This document shows positions 36,601-48,990 of a DNA stretch of 64,000 nt, one piece after another; the stretch's first letter is position 1; each line of letters opens with the position of its first letter. The position numbers and the translations under genes are program-made. The notes below the pieces were generated by a model, which searched no databases, was not told the origin of the DNA, and saw nothing but the letters and a program-made list of their open reading frames with translations. This DNA is from Arachidicoccus rhizosphaerae (GTDB lineage: Bacteria; Bacteroidota; Bacteroidia; Chitinophagales; Chitinophagaceae): positions 124,001-188,000 of the forward strand of contig NZ_FNQY01000004.1 of the NCBI RefSeq assembly GCF_900107765.1. Direction: 5' to 3'.

Positions 36601-37274
36601 TTACTGGAGAAATTAATGGTATTATCAGCATTGATTAATACACCGGGATCCTGTCCTTTGACACTCGATGTCACGACGGGCTTTACTTGCTCCGGTGCCC
36701 CTTCTGCTCCTTTTTGAGCCGGGAAGGCATAAACAGCAATATCCTGATAATATCCGGCTTTAATATCCTTTGATTTTGGCAATGTAAGCTGAACTGTTTT
36801 GCCGCCGGTAATACTCGTATCTGACCAGACTATTCTCTGCATCGATAAATCCGGTGTGATCCACGGACCTCCTGAAGTTGCAAAACCGTCTCCTATATGC
36901 ATCCCCAGTTTTAAACCAAGGCTATCCGCGATAGTAAAAGCATATTTCACCATTTGCCACCATATGGGTGTCAACTGAACAACAGGCGGATCAATCAGTA
37001 AGGAATCAGGTTTCCCCTTTATACAAACCAAATAAGCGCCTGCAATTCCTTGCTGTTTCATGGCTACCAGATCAGCTCGGATGCCTGCTTTAGAAACGCT
37101 GGCCTCCATCCAATACCAAAGCACCCAGGGCTTAGCTTCATTAAATCCGGCAACGTCCGGTGCCTGCCTTTTAATGTTCTGGCCTTTTGCTTCATGAATA
37201 AGTAAAAGGCTTACAAACAGCAGGCAAAAAACCGCGGTTCTTAGCGGAAGAAAATTATTGGTATTATCTGACAT
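33684..37274 (-). CDS. GH106-family alpha-L-rhamnosidase
   Basis: A 1196-residue exported protein (signal peptide MSDNTNNFLPLRTAVFCLLF..., cleavage near AKGQ). The N-terminal half matches the GH106 TIM-barrel pattern, with KPWVLWYWMEASVSKAGIRADL, MKQQGIAGAYLVCI and LGLKLGMHIGDGFATSGGPWI. Further on are RVFYMDSWECGSQNW and a C-terminal beta-sandwich with ILLDLGQVQNIASVLLNGKDCGVAW and NILEIKVANTWANRI, which is a galactose-binding-like module. GH106 enzymes remove alpha-L-rhamnose from rhamnogalacturonan side chains by inversion. It is the first gene of the GH106-GH127 pair. A TACTTTTG -7 candidate on the minus strand lies at 37444-37451. Confidence 0.9.
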   Translation of the reverse strand: MSDNTNNFLPLRTAVFCLLFVSLLLIHEAKGQNIKRQAPDVAGFNEAKPWVLWYWMEASVSKAGIRADLVAMKQQGIAGAYLVCIKGKPDSLLIDPPVVQLTPIWWQMVKYAFTIADSLGLKLGMHIGDGFATSGGPWITPDLSMQRIVWSDTSITGGKTVQLTLPKSKDIKAGYYQDIAVYAFPAQKGAEGAPEQVKPVVTSSVKGQDPGVLINADNTINFSSKEPCWIDFAYKEPFTCRTIEIRTKGITFQAKRLRIFISDNGRDYRFYTQLEPARSGWQDYSLPVYYSIAAVSSKYFRFVYDPAGTEPGSEDLDDAKWSPSLKLTGLILSSRARIPHFLGKSGAIWRIAKRADTALIPDRDCITVDSVINITSFLQSDGKLKWRPPPGKWTILRMGHSSTGSINSTAGGAKGLESDKFNPKAVKLQYDSWFGQAIKKLGPELAGNVLRVFYMDSWECGSQNWSPVFRQEFLKRRGYDPIQYLPVMAGYPIGSASLSEKFLYDVRLTISELLNENYFGTLQQLAHQGGYQIAAEATAPVMVGDGMRHFDKVDFPMGEFWLRSPTHDKPNDILDAISGAHIYGKSVVQSEAFTELRNKWDEYPGMLKALQDHHYAMGINRLVFHVFGENPWLDRAPGMTLGGVGLYFQRNQTWWPMVRGWMDYTRRTQALLQQGTPVTDIAVFNGMEIPSRSVLPDRLIKTLPGLFGAGRILAEKSRLENKGNPLQHIPEKVTSSAGITTAKDWVDPLNGYKYDAVNADALVRLAHMNAQGGVLFGGDNSYSVLIVPDLEKMDPDSPFMTLDVARALLRLTRAGATLIMDRYPRYLSGLEAKGRSVDSLHKVIEELLGSASFFKAHRDKDYIRSVGKGRVFLGDYGQPDLSLLDISKDFKATDATGRQTKGIAWNHRKINPQMIGERLASANPDVPDLKKLGVSDIYFVSNQSTEEKLISVSLRVSGKRPLLYNAVTGTLTNASEWSTNKQRTELTLRLPVSGSLFILLKDVDNEKNASGKAESVTGLSNDPSGVQDLKGPWQVQFDPAYGGPVRPVAFDTLYDWRTSILDSIRYYSGIASYKMRFNWSSGKAISGAVNQRILLDLGQVQNIASVLLNGKDCGVAWTMPYQLDITKNLKEGENILEIKVANTWANRILRDEALPVNERQTWTTCPFNLQGDTLLSAGLLGPVQLIPVNKDRAVDN

Positions 37275-37710
37275 ATCTGAACTTAACCTGTTGTAGCATT
37301 GTAATTAGGAAAAAATCTGATTTTTTTCTGAAAACTCAGATGATTTATTGGATGATAAAGGGGGTAGCGCCGCTACATCCCGATAAAATTTAACTCGTGT
37401 AAATTTACTTAAACTCAGCTACATAAAAGCACCAAAATCTTATCAAAAGTATTCACAGAATTTATCAATTAAGCCCTCAACCTTTTATCTTTCAGGCACT
37501 TATTTTCCCGGCATCGATTGCATAGATAATGAGTAAGGATTAGAAAGAACTTTCTTAAATTTGTTTATGACTTTGGACAGGGTGAGTCAGGCCTCCTAAG
37601 ACACATATTTAATTAAAAATCAAATAAACTTTAAAGGCAACAGGTGCCATATTAACAACACCTGCCCTTATCATACATTCTGATATTTCACCTTTTTAAA
37701 AAAGCAGATT
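37275..37710. other. Divergent intergenic region GH106/AraC with GC-rich palindrome
   Basis: A 436-base stretch with no credible gene. It holds a perfect 13-base palindrome GTAGCG-C-CGCTAC (37364-37376), flanked on both sides by GATAAA words and standing out against AT-rich DNA. There is also a minus-strand -7 candidate TACTTTTG (complement of 37444-37451) for the GH106 gene, a plus-strand -7 candidate TAAATTTG (37556-37563) for the AraC gene, and AGAAAG-AA-CTTTCT (37542-37555) just before it. The -33 elements are poor. The palindrome is a candidate site for the AraC-type protein or another regulator. Confidence 0.45.
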
Positions 37711-38586
37711 ATGAAACCTCAATTCCATAAAGTTCCCCTGCTAGCTAATAGTTCCTATGTAGCCCGCCATGAATTTAAGCGGCAGCACACGGAAACCAAT
37801 TGGCATTATCACCCGGAAATGGAACTGGTTTATATCAAGCGCGGTAATGGCTCCCGGTATATTGGCAATAATATCTCGCCATTTGAATCAGGTGAAGTGA
37901 TTTTACTTGGAGAAAATATACCCCATATCTGGAGATTTAATAAAGACGCAAATGCAACCGGTCACCAGATGGATGCAGAAGCGTTATCTATTCATTTCCA
38001 TCCGGAATGCCTGGGGAAGGATATTTTTCAATTGCAGGAAGCCTATTTATTACCTCGCCTTTTTGAGAAAGCGAAAAGCGGACTGGTCGTAAAAGGTGAG
38101 GCAAGAGAAAAAATTGCCGGCTTCATGCTTGAAGCAATGGAGGCAACCAATCTGGACAGGATTATCATTTTATTGAAAATACTCAAAACACTTGCCGAAT
38201 CTTCAGAGTTAACGCCTATCTGCATTTCTCATAATGTCCCGCCCAAATCCAGCGAATACGATCAGGCCAGGCTGAATGAAATTTGCGCCTATACGCTTTC
38301 CAATTACAAAAACGATATCACCTTAGAAGAAATTTCTGCCATCAGTCATTTAAGTACGACTTCTTTTTGCAGGTATTTTAAGTCGATGACCAAAAAGACC
38401 TATTATAATTTCTTAAATGAAATCAGGGTAAGTCAGGCCTGCAAATTGCTGATAGAAGACAAAATACCTACTAATATCATTTGTTTTGAAAGCGGATTTA
38501 ACAACATCTCCAACTTCTACCGGCATTTTAAAAAGGTGACAGGCGTTACACCTTTTGAATACAAGAAAAAATATCTGAGCTGTTAA
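37711..38586 (+). CDS. AraC-family transcriptional regulator with cupin sensor
   Basis: A 291-residue regulator. The N-terminal cupin (about residues 15-110) shows HTETNWHYHPEMELVYIKRGNGSRYIGNNISPFESGEVILLGENIPHIW in conserved pieces and would bind a sugar or related ligand. The C-terminal 100 residues hold two AraC helix-turn-helix motifs (LEEISAISHLSTTSFCRYFKSMTKKT and IICFESGFNNISNFYRHFKKVTGVTPFEYKKKYL). It is divergent from the GH106-GH127 genes and convergent with the large CAZyme operon, so it probably controls the former and perhaps the latter. A hairpin terminator follows it. Confidence 0.92.
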   Translation: MKPQFHKVPLLANSSYVARHEFKRQHTETNWHYHPEMELVYIKRGNGSRYIGNNISPFESGEVILLGENIPHIWRFNKDANATGHQMDAEALSIHFHPECLGKDIFQLQEAYLLPRLFEKAKSGLVVKGEAREKIAGFMLEAMEATNLDRIIILLKILKTLAESSELTPICISHNVPPKSSEYDQARLNEICAYTLSNYKNDITLEEISAISHLSTTSFCRYFKSMTKKTYYNFLNEIRVSQACKLLIEDKIPTNIICFESGFNNISNFYRHFKKVTGVTPFEYKKKYLSC

Positions 38587-38630
38587 AACACCTCTTTACA
38601 ACCGTCTCAGCGACTATATTGAACCAATTG

Positions 38631-38670
38631 AATCCTATGGCAATAAGACTTTAATACCATAGGATTTTTT
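38631..38670 (+). terminator. Intrinsic terminator of the AraC gene
   Basis: A perfect 10-base-pair stem AATCCTATGG (38631-38640) with CCATAGGATT (38657-38666), loop 16 bases, running into six T (38665-38670). It is 44 bases past the AraC stop. No T-run follows on the minus strand, so it is mainly for the plus strand. Confidence 0.8.
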
Positions 38671-38720
38671 ATGCAGCTTCCGCAATTCAATAAACGAATG
38701 TATTAAACACCATCTCCTAG

Positions 38721-42104
<3,384 letters not shown>

Positions 42105-42141
42105 TTAATAATACCCCTTTCCAATACTTAGACAGGTGCAG

Positions 42142-44724
42142 TTATTTTCCAAAATTTACTTTGAATGCTCCAGTGCTGATTCCCTGTCCTTTGACATTCA
42201 AAGTAAAACTTCCTTTGGCCGTCTCTGGTCGTACGACAACGACACATTTACCTTTCCAGGTAGGATATTGTTCTGACTGAAATGATCTGAGCTCCGCCTG
42301 ATAACCATTATTTATGCCTACCAGTTTAGCCTGCCCATTAATGTCAAATTGCAGGAGCCTGTCATTATCAGGTACTGAATTACCTTGTTCGTCTTCAAGC
42401 TGCAATGTCAGATAACACAAATCTCCGCTGACACCTCTGAAACCGGATAAATCCACATCCACTTTAACCCGGGAAGGTGCACTCGCCGTTTTCACTTCCG
42501 TCGTTTTTACAGCTTTCCCTTTCTGGTAGGCGACTACCTTTAAGGTACCCAGTAAAAAAGGAACCTGCCAGCTGACATGAAATTCATTATCCCCTTTTTG
42601 TCCGTCAGCTTTATGGCGCTTACCCAGCGATTTGCCATTGAGAAACAATTCCACCATGTCTGCCTGGTTGTAATAACACCAAACATCTACATGCTGACCT
42701 TTCCCCCAGTTCCAGTGAGGCAGCAGATGCAGCACAGCTGAATCTGACCATTCACTTTGATAAAAATAATAAACATCCTTAACGAGGCCGGCCTGGTCAA
42801 TAATACCATAATACGAGCTTCTTGCCGGAAACGGGAAAGGCACAGGCTCTCCCAGATAATCAATGCCTGTCCAGACAAAAGTTCCGGCGATAAAAGGTCG
42901 GTTTTTAACAGCCCGCCAGGCATTCTCATGGGTTGTACCCCAATAGGCAGCTACTTTATCATAGGCCGAGACCGTCCAGTCTCCATTGGTATTATTGGCA
43001 AATTTCTGTTGAGAGCCAACAGGCATGTAAACAATTGTATCTTTCGGCTCATTTTTATAAACGCCTCTGGTTTCCAGGGCAGAAACGGTTTCACTGGCAA
43101 TAAAACAGGAGTTTGGAAAATTGATCGGCAAACTATCATATTGATCAATTTTATAATTAAATCCCATAAGATCTAAAGCGCCGGATTTAGCAATATTATT
43201 CTTATCCGGGTGCGTCTCGGTCATGGCAGATAAAACGGGTCTTGTAGTATCCAAGGCTTTTACAAGGGCCACCAATTCCCTGGTCAATCTAATGCCACTC
43301 GTATCAAATTGCTCCCTGATTTCATTACCAATTGACCAACAGATAATACTGGTATGACGGCGGTCTCTTTTAATCTGGTCCTCCAAATCCTTTCTATGCC
43401 ACGCTTTAAAATCCCTGGAATAATCAAACTTGGTCTTCTTCTTTTCCCACATATCAAAAGCTTCATCCATCACTAAAAAACCCATCGAGTCACAAAGATC
43501 AAGCATACCTGGAGCAGGAGGATTATGCGCAGTGCGTATTGCGTTGCACCCCATCTCTTTAAGAAGTTTTAACTGACGATGCATGGCACTGTAATTATAG
43601 GCGGTCCCCAGTACGCCGAAATCACTATGCAGACAAACTCCTTTAATCTTAGTACTTTCTCCATTTAAATAGAAGCCGTTTTGGGAATCAAACCTAAAAT
43701 GTCTGAATCCAATTTTTTGCCGATAACGATCCACCATATTTCCTTCCTGAGTAACTTCTATCTGTAATGTATATAAGTACGGCTGAGCAGGCGACCACAG
43801 CCGAAGGTTATTCAGTGGCCATTCAGCATCCAATGTATTGATAACGCCGCTGTTCTGAGCTGACAGTCTTTCAACTTTTTCTCCCACTTTATGCTGTAAA
43901 GCATCCCACAGGGTCAGCTTAATCTCTAAAGGTTTTACAGTAGCACTGGCTCCGTTTAACACCAAATGCTGATGCAACGTGGCAGAACCCTGTGCATACT
44001 CACGCTGTCTGTTATTGGGTATACTGACAGTGGAGGAATAAAAATAGCTTTCGCTCTGATTAATGTATAAAGGCCCCCTTTTAATCAACCAGACATCCCG
44101 GTTTATACCAGATCCGCAGTACCATCTGGAATTAGGCTGTTCACTATTATCCACCCTTACAATCAATCTGTTTTGTCTCCCGTCAAAATTCAGATATGGG
44201 TTCAATGTATATTCAAAAGAAATAAAACCGTTCGGACGCTCCCCTAATAAATGTCCATTTAACCAAACTTTGCTTTTACGATAAATTCCATCAAAAGCAA
44301 TACAGATATTTTTAAGGCTGTCATTTTCCGTTAACGTAAATGATTTAAAATACCAGCCTATGCCACCAGGAAGCGCGCCCCCCTGATTGCCTGCGGGATT
44401 CCCCTTATCAAACGGCCCTGTGATACTCCAGTCATGGGGCAGGTCTACCTGCTGAAAGCCAAGGTTTTCAGGTTTGTCCATCGCACTGGTATCATTAAAC
44501 AACTTAAGAGAATCTACAGCCCCTACATGAAACGCCCAGTTGGAATCCAGTAGTACCTTTTCAGTAGAATAATCGACTTTTCCAGTTACCGCATCACAGC
44601 TGGACAGATGGAGACCGATGATTCCCGATAACAGTATGGCCAACAGCCGCAGGCAAATGCTCCGCGAATGCCAACTTTGCAGCGTAAATCTCTGACGACC
44701 GTATAATACTTTCTTTAAATGCAT
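42142..44724 (-). CDS. GH2 glycosidase lipoprotein with intact catalytic pair
   Basis: An 860-residue GH2 enzyme of the beta-galactosidase/beta-glucuronidase type. The ATG at 44722-44724 gives a long lipoprotein signal with lipobox LSSC; an in-frame ATG at 44748 would add eight residues. Domain order is sugar-binding jelly roll (about 40-220), Ig-like domain, TIM barrel (about 330-640) and C-terminal Ig-like and DUF4982-like domains. The acid/base is Glu468 (ICWSIGNEIRE) and the nucleophile Glu545 (FIASETVSALETRG). It is a full-length paralogue of the altered GH2 at 11968-14589, with the same 77-residue distance between the two catalytic positions. It lies in the large CAZyme operon, 50 bases after the propeller gene. 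Confidence 0.92.
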   Translation of the reverse strand: MHLKKVLYGRQRFTLQSWHSRSICLRLLAILLSGIIGLHLSSCDAVTGKVDYSTEKVLLDSNWAFHVGAVDSLKLFNDTSAMDKPENLGFQQVDLPHDWSITGPFDKGNPAGNQGGALPGGIGWYFKSFTLTENDSLKNICIAFDGIYRKSKVWLNGHLLGERPNGFISFEYTLNPYLNFDGRQNRLIVRVDNSEQPNSRWYCGSGINRDVWLIKRGPLYINQSESYFYSSTVSIPNNRQREYAQGSATLHQHLVLNGASATVKPLEIKLTLWDALQHKVGEKVERLSAQNSGVINTLDAEWPLNNLRLWSPAQPYLYTLQIEVTQEGNMVDRYRQKIGFRHFRFDSQNGFYLNGESTKIKGVCLHSDFGVLGTAYNYSAMHRQLKLLKEMGCNAIRTAHNPPAPGMLDLCDSMGFLVMDEAFDMWEKKKTKFDYSRDFKAWHRKDLEDQIKRDRRHTSIICWSIGNEIREQFDTSGIRLTRELVALVKALDTTRPVLSAMTETHPDKNNIAKSGALDLMGFNYKIDQYDSLPINFPNSCFIASETVSALETRGVYKNEPKDTIVYMPVGSQQKFANNTNGDWTVSAYDKVAAYWGTTHENAWRAVKNRPFIAGTFVWTGIDYLGEPVPFPFPARSSYYGIIDQAGLVKDVYYFYQSEWSDSAVLHLLPHWNWGKGQHVDVWCYYNQADMVELFLNGKSLGKRHKADGQKGDNEFHVSWQVPFLLGTLKVVAYQKGKAVKTTEVKTASAPSRVKVDVDLSGFRGVSGDLCYLTLQLEDEQGNSVPDNDRLLQFDINGQAKLVGINNGYQAELRSFQSEQYPTWKGKCVVVVRPETAKGSFTLNVKGQGISTGAFKVNFGK

Positions 44725-44774
44725 ATCTATTTGTAATCTGGAAAACAATTCAGCGCAATCATTTTAATATTGCA

Positions 44775-45914
44775 CTATTTTTTCTTTAATTTTTTAACTG
44801 GCGGGGAAACAAACTGCAATGTACTCTTCCCCAAGTCTTTAGATGTAGCCACAGCTATACCACGTTGGTCAGATTTATTAACGGCACAATAAAAATGATA
44901 AACAACTCCTTTATGTTTAATTACAAAGGATTTGTGAGCAAACATATTATCATAGGGTTCAGACGGCGCTATTAAATCTTCGCCGGTCCAATCCGTCCAG
45001 TGAATCAGGTCATAGGAACAGGCAAACCGGTTAAATGCACCTCCTTTCGTTTTCCAGAAAGCTCCAAAATAAAACATCACATATACATTACCTATTTTCT
45101 GGATCACAGGATCACCGGTTATTCCCTGAAAATGATCCAGAACCGGGTCTTTTTTATAGCGAATCCAGTGGGTCATATCCTTTGAAACAGCCATCCCGAT
45201 CCTTTCCGCTCCTCTGGTTTTAGATAAACTGTCTCCATTCGCATTGTAATACATGATAAAGGGATATCCGGTATGCAATTTCTTGTCCCAGATAACCGTA
45301 CTCTTATACTGCGTATGATTTTCCCACCATCGTACATCTTTATCCGTAGACATTAAAACGGGATGTCCCAGCGTGTTCCACTCATGAACTTTACCTGGAT
45401 CTTGTTTTGACCAGGCCATACTGATCGACAAGAGTCCTTTTTCATACCCGGTGCTGTTGCCGCCAAAATAAGACATCCAGTATTTTCCTTGGTAGGTCTG
45501 CCATTTATAGCTGCCGCCCCACTTTATTGTTTCCAGGGCGACATACCCCGCTTTTTGATTGGCATCCCAATCCGCGCTATCAGAAAATGCCATTAGTCTG
45601 CCTTTATTATCCCAATGAAGCAAATCTTTTGAAGTAGCTAGCCATGTTTCATAACCTCTTCCATCAAAAATAATATATACCATATACCATCTATTGCCCT
45701 TTTTAAATATACTCGGACAATCCATCTTTTTGTCATTGGAAGGCGGCACCATGACCAGTCCATACTTATAGGGGGTCTTTACTTCCTGATAAACAGCGTT
45801 CATCGTTTGCTCTGGCACAGACAGTGCCGATACATTTTTTTGCGCACACACTTTTGCCAGGCAACCACCCAACACGAATAGCACCATTATAAGACTCTGA
45901 TAGCTTTGATTCAT
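44775..45914 (-). CDS. Five-bladed beta-propeller glycosidase (GH43/GH32-like)
   Basis: A 379-residue exported protein, starting at the ATG at 45912-45914, which begins a signal sequence (MNQSYQSLIMVLFVLGGC). That sequence could be a lipobox or be cut near VCAQ; an upstream in-frame ATG at 45980 is an alternative. The body shows repeated propeller blades: MDCPSIFKKGNRWYMVYIIFDGRGYETWLATSKDLLHW in pieces, then GDPVIQKIGNVYVMFYFGAFW and SYDLIHWTDW, with acidic residues at blade starts as in GH43, GH32 and GH130 clans. The exact family is not clear. In context it would remove an arabinose- or galactose-like residue. It sits between a GH78 gene (30 to 96 bases upstream) and the GH2 lipoprotein gene. 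Confidence 0.75.
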   Translation of the reverse strand: MNQSYQSLIMVLFVLGGCLAKVCAQKNVSALSVPEQTMNAVYQEVKTPYKYGLVMVPPSNDKKMDCPSIFKKGNRWYMVYIIFDGRGYETWLATSKDLLHWDNKGRLMAFSDSADWDANQKAGYVALETIKWGGSYKWQTYQGKYWMSYFGGNSTGYEKGLLSISMAWSKQDPGKVHEWNTLGHPVLMSTDKDVRWWENHTQYKSTVIWDKKLHTGYPFIMYYNANGDSLSKTRGAERIGMAVSKDMTHWIRYKKDPVLDHFQGITGDPVIQKIGNVYVMFYFGAFWKTKGGAFNRFACSYDLIHWTDWTGEDLIAPSEPYDNMFAHKSFVIKHKGVVYHFYCAVNKSDQRGIAVATSKDLGKSTLQFVSPPVKKLKKK

Positions 45915-46010
45915 CCTCCAGAATTTTGCTATTCCATTGTTTAAAACAGGATGCCCCCTTTTTAATTTCATTTCTTTCATTTTAAAATTACTTCCGTTTA
46001 TCCCCTGGTC

Positions 46011-48968
46011 TTACTTAGTATTAATTGAATATAAATGATGTCCACTTCTGACTTTTGTCACGAAATACCGATCCGATCCTATCTTTTTGACGGTTAGCTG
46101 CGACAAACCGACACCGGCTGGTTTTGCTCCTTTATGATAAGGCAGCCTTAACTCTGCCTCCAGTCCGACGGGTATGACTACTTTCAGTTCAATATGATGC
46201 GCACTTTTCTGCCAGGCTACCTGAATGGGTCCATAAACAGAGTTATAACTGCCTTTTGCCCATTTCAAATCTCCCACCATCTGTGGTTCTATAACTAGTG
46301 GCAGGTTCGTATCATTATCAGAGGCTTGGGTTAGGTTTAACCGGATACCTAAAATTCCGGAATAGAACCATTCCATAATGTGTCCCAACATAAAATGATT
46401 ATTGGAAACGGTTGGAAGTGCCTGCCAGGATTCAGTTAAGGCCGTCGCTCCATGCGCTAATTGATACCCGTATCCAGGCACATCACTTCGGTTGTTCATT
46501 TTGAAAATAATTTCATTATAACCTTCCTTTTCCAGTACGCATAGCAGATACCTGTAACCTATATCTCCGGCTGTCAGCTTATAACCACTCTTAACGATTC
46601 CTTTCACTAAATTTCGGACAATTGCATCATGTAAGGTATCAGGCACCAAATCCATATACAGCGCCATGGCATCTGCCGTCTGACTTCCTGTCCCATAATA
46701 GGCGGTAATACTTCCTGAGCGGGCAGGCTTCATATGCAAAAACAGCTTATTAAATGCCGCTTTAACCTCTTTAGCTTCCTTTATATACCCATCCATATCT
46801 TCTTTGTGTCCTAATAAACTGGCTGTACGGGCCAGAATCGTCAAATCATAATAATAGATGGCCGTTGCAGTCAGACCCTGTGGTGTCAACTGAGAGGTTC
46901 CCGGAGGATTAGGACCTAAATCATACCAGTCACCCAGGCCCTGATATAGAATATGATCCTTAGCCTTCCCTTTTAAATAATTGCGATAGCGAACCATCAT
47001 ATCGTAATTTTTAATCAGCTCAGTTGAATCTCCATACCACTCATAAATATACCAGGGAACAATAATTGAACTGCTACCCCACTCGGGTGAGTCTCTAAAC
47101 ATATCCCCACCCCAGGTAAAAACCGTATATTCAGGCGCAATTTCGGGAATCAGACCATCCGGGGTCTGCGCATTGCGCATATCACTCAGTGCTTTTTTCA
47201 GTAAGGGTAACACCGCGAAATTATAACGCAGGGAACTACCCATTAAGTGAACCTGTTCCAGCCACCCTAATTTCTCTCTATGAGGGCAATCCGTCAGTAA
47301 ACTAACCATATTGCTCTTCATCGCCCATTTTATAAGCGCGTTTGTCCTGTTGAATAAATCATTAGAACAACTAAACTGACCAGCTTCGGGAGCACTGTTT
47401 CTAATATGCCAGGTCTCCAAATGCTCAACTACCGGAAGTCTATTCGGGTTTTGCTTGCCTTTAGGCACAGCTCCCTCTACTTCAATATATCTGAACCCGT
47501 AATACGTAAATTCAGGATGCCATTTTTGCAGGCCATCCTTACCCAAAACATAGACTAATTTATAATTGCCTGTCGCTTTTTGATTTGCCGCATGATTATC
47601 CTGCAATAACTCTGCTGGCTTTAAAATTATTGTATCTCCTTTTTTCCCATTTATTTCTATATAGGGAATACCGGAACAGTTCTGTCCCATATCAAAGGTC
47701 CAGCCGGTAACTTTTGAGTTGTCACCATTGCTTAAAACCGGCATGGCAGAACGGGGAGTAAATTTCTCCATTACTTTAACCGGATCCTCCTGCTGCATAT
47801 TCAAAACAAGCGGCGTGTCAGTAACAGCAATTGCGCTTTTCCATCCCGCCGCAGCTGCATTAAACCCTGCTTTATTCCAGTTATCATCTTGAATGCGTCC
47901 ATCCTCCAGCTCGCCTCCATAGATGCTGGAAAAAAGAATCGGAGAGCTGCCAGTCTGCCAGCTTTCATCAGATACCACATTCTGAACAGATCCGTCTTTA
48001 TAATGAATAGAAAGCCTGCAGATCATTTTCGGATAACCATACTGGACCAATAGTTTTTTGTACCACCCTTTTTTATTCGGAACATAATAAAAACCGTTTC
48101 CAAGACTTACTCCAATTGCATTCTGACCCTTGATCAATAAGTCACTGACATCAAAGCCGACATACAAGGCCTCTTTCTGGTAATTTGTCCAGCCCGGATC
48201 CAGATAATGATCCCCCACCTTTTTTCCGTTAATACTGGCTTCAAATTGCCCAAGACCTGAAATATAAAGCGTAGCTCTCTGGATATTGTTATTTTGACCA
48301 GAGAGTTCAAATACCCTCCTGAATAAAGGCAAACTATCATTTTCCGTCCCAAAAGGCAACGGTTTAATCACCCCGTCTTTTCCCTTTACCTTTAAAGCCG
48401 TATCTCCTGGTAAAATCCTATCACTTTTGCGCAGCTGACTTTTACCGATCCATTTGGCACCCTCAAAATCTTTTCTTTTATATAATGCGGTTTGAAAAGA
48501 ATCCAGGGGACTCCAGCGGACAGGCTTCCCTGCCTGGTTCCAGACTCTAACCGCCCAATAATAAAGATGATCTGATTGAAGCTGCCGGGGACTGTTGTAA
48601 TAAGCATACAATAAATTGCCAGATATGACTTTTCCGCTATTCCACATCAGCCCCGTCCCGCTATTTTCCCCGGTATGGACCATCGCCATCTCGGGGCTGG
48701 GGCTATTGATTATCTTTTCTAATTCGTTCTTAGAACCAACGATAACCTGATAGCCGGTAATCCCGCTAAAATGATCAGCAGCCCCGTCCTTTACGGACCA
48801 CTCCCAGCTAAAACGAGGCTGTTTGCCGGATATCAGCAACTTTTCGGTACTTGTCCGCCAATCCACCTTTAAAATCTGACCATCCAGCCTTTTAAATAGA
48901 AAAAGAACCATCCATAAAAAAACATATCTTCTAAGAAGCCTCATCTTTACTAATAATTTAATCTTCAC
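46011..48968 (-). CDS. GH78 alpha-L-rhamnosidase
   Basis: A 985-residue exported GH78 enzyme. After a signal sequence (hydrophobic stretch about residues 12-25, end near LDGQ) come Ig-like and beta-sandwich N-domains with ATLYISGLGQFEASINGKKVGDHYLDPGWTNYQKEALY in pieces, then the (alpha/alpha)6 barrel. The GH78 catalytic loop reads TDCPHREKLGWLEQ, with Glu565 as the likely general acid. WGSSSIIVPWYIYEWYGD and the late HFMLGHIMEWFYSGILGI follow. It cleaves alpha-L-rhamnose by inversion. It is one of three GH78-like genes in this operon, 22 bases after the neighbouring GH78-like gene, suggesting different linkages on one rhamnose-rich substrate. Confidence 0.93.
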   Translation of the reverse strand: MKIKLLVKMRLLRRYVFLWMVLFLFKRLDGQILKVDWRTSTEKLLISGKQPRFSWEWSVKDGAADHFSGITGYQVIVGSKNELEKIINSPSPEMAMVHTGENSGTGLMWNSGKVISGNLLYAYYNSPRQLQSDHLYYWAVRVWNQAGKPVRWSPLDSFQTALYKRKDFEGAKWIGKSQLRKSDRILPGDTALKVKGKDGVIKPLPFGTENDSLPLFRRVFELSGQNNNIQRATLYISGLGQFEASINGKKVGDHYLDPGWTNYQKEALYVGFDVSDLLIKGQNAIGVSLGNGFYYVPNKKGWYKKLLVQYGYPKMICRLSIHYKDGSVQNVVSDESWQTGSSPILFSSIYGGELEDGRIQDDNWNKAGFNAAAAGWKSAIAVTDTPLVLNMQQEDPVKVMEKFTPRSAMPVLSNGDNSKVTGWTFDMGQNCSGIPYIEINGKKGDTIILKPAELLQDNHAANQKATGNYKLVYVLGKDGLQKWHPEFTYYGFRYIEVEGAVPKGKQNPNRLPVVEHLETWHIRNSAPEAGQFSCSNDLFNRTNALIKWAMKSNMVSLLTDCPHREKLGWLEQVHLMGSSLRYNFAVLPLLKKALSDMRNAQTPDGLIPEIAPEYTVFTWGGDMFRDSPEWGSSSIIVPWYIYEWYGDSTELIKNYDMMVRYRNYLKGKAKDHILYQGLGDWYDLGPNPPGTSQLTPQGLTATAIYYYDLTILARTASLLGHKEDMDGYIKEAKEVKAAFNKLFLHMKPARSGSITAYYGTGSQTADAMALYMDLVPDTLHDAIVRNLVKGIVKSGYKLTAGDIGYRYLLCVLEKEGYNEIIFKMNNRSDVPGYGYQLAHGATALTESWQALPTVSNNHFMLGHIMEWFYSGILGIRLNLTQASDNDTNLPLVIEPQMVGDLKWAKGSYNSVYGPIQVAWQKSAHHIELKVVIPVGLEAELRLPYHKGAKPAGVGLSQLTVKKIGSDRYFVTKVRSGHHLYSINTK

Positions 48969-48990
48969 TAATTACGCACAACATAGATCA

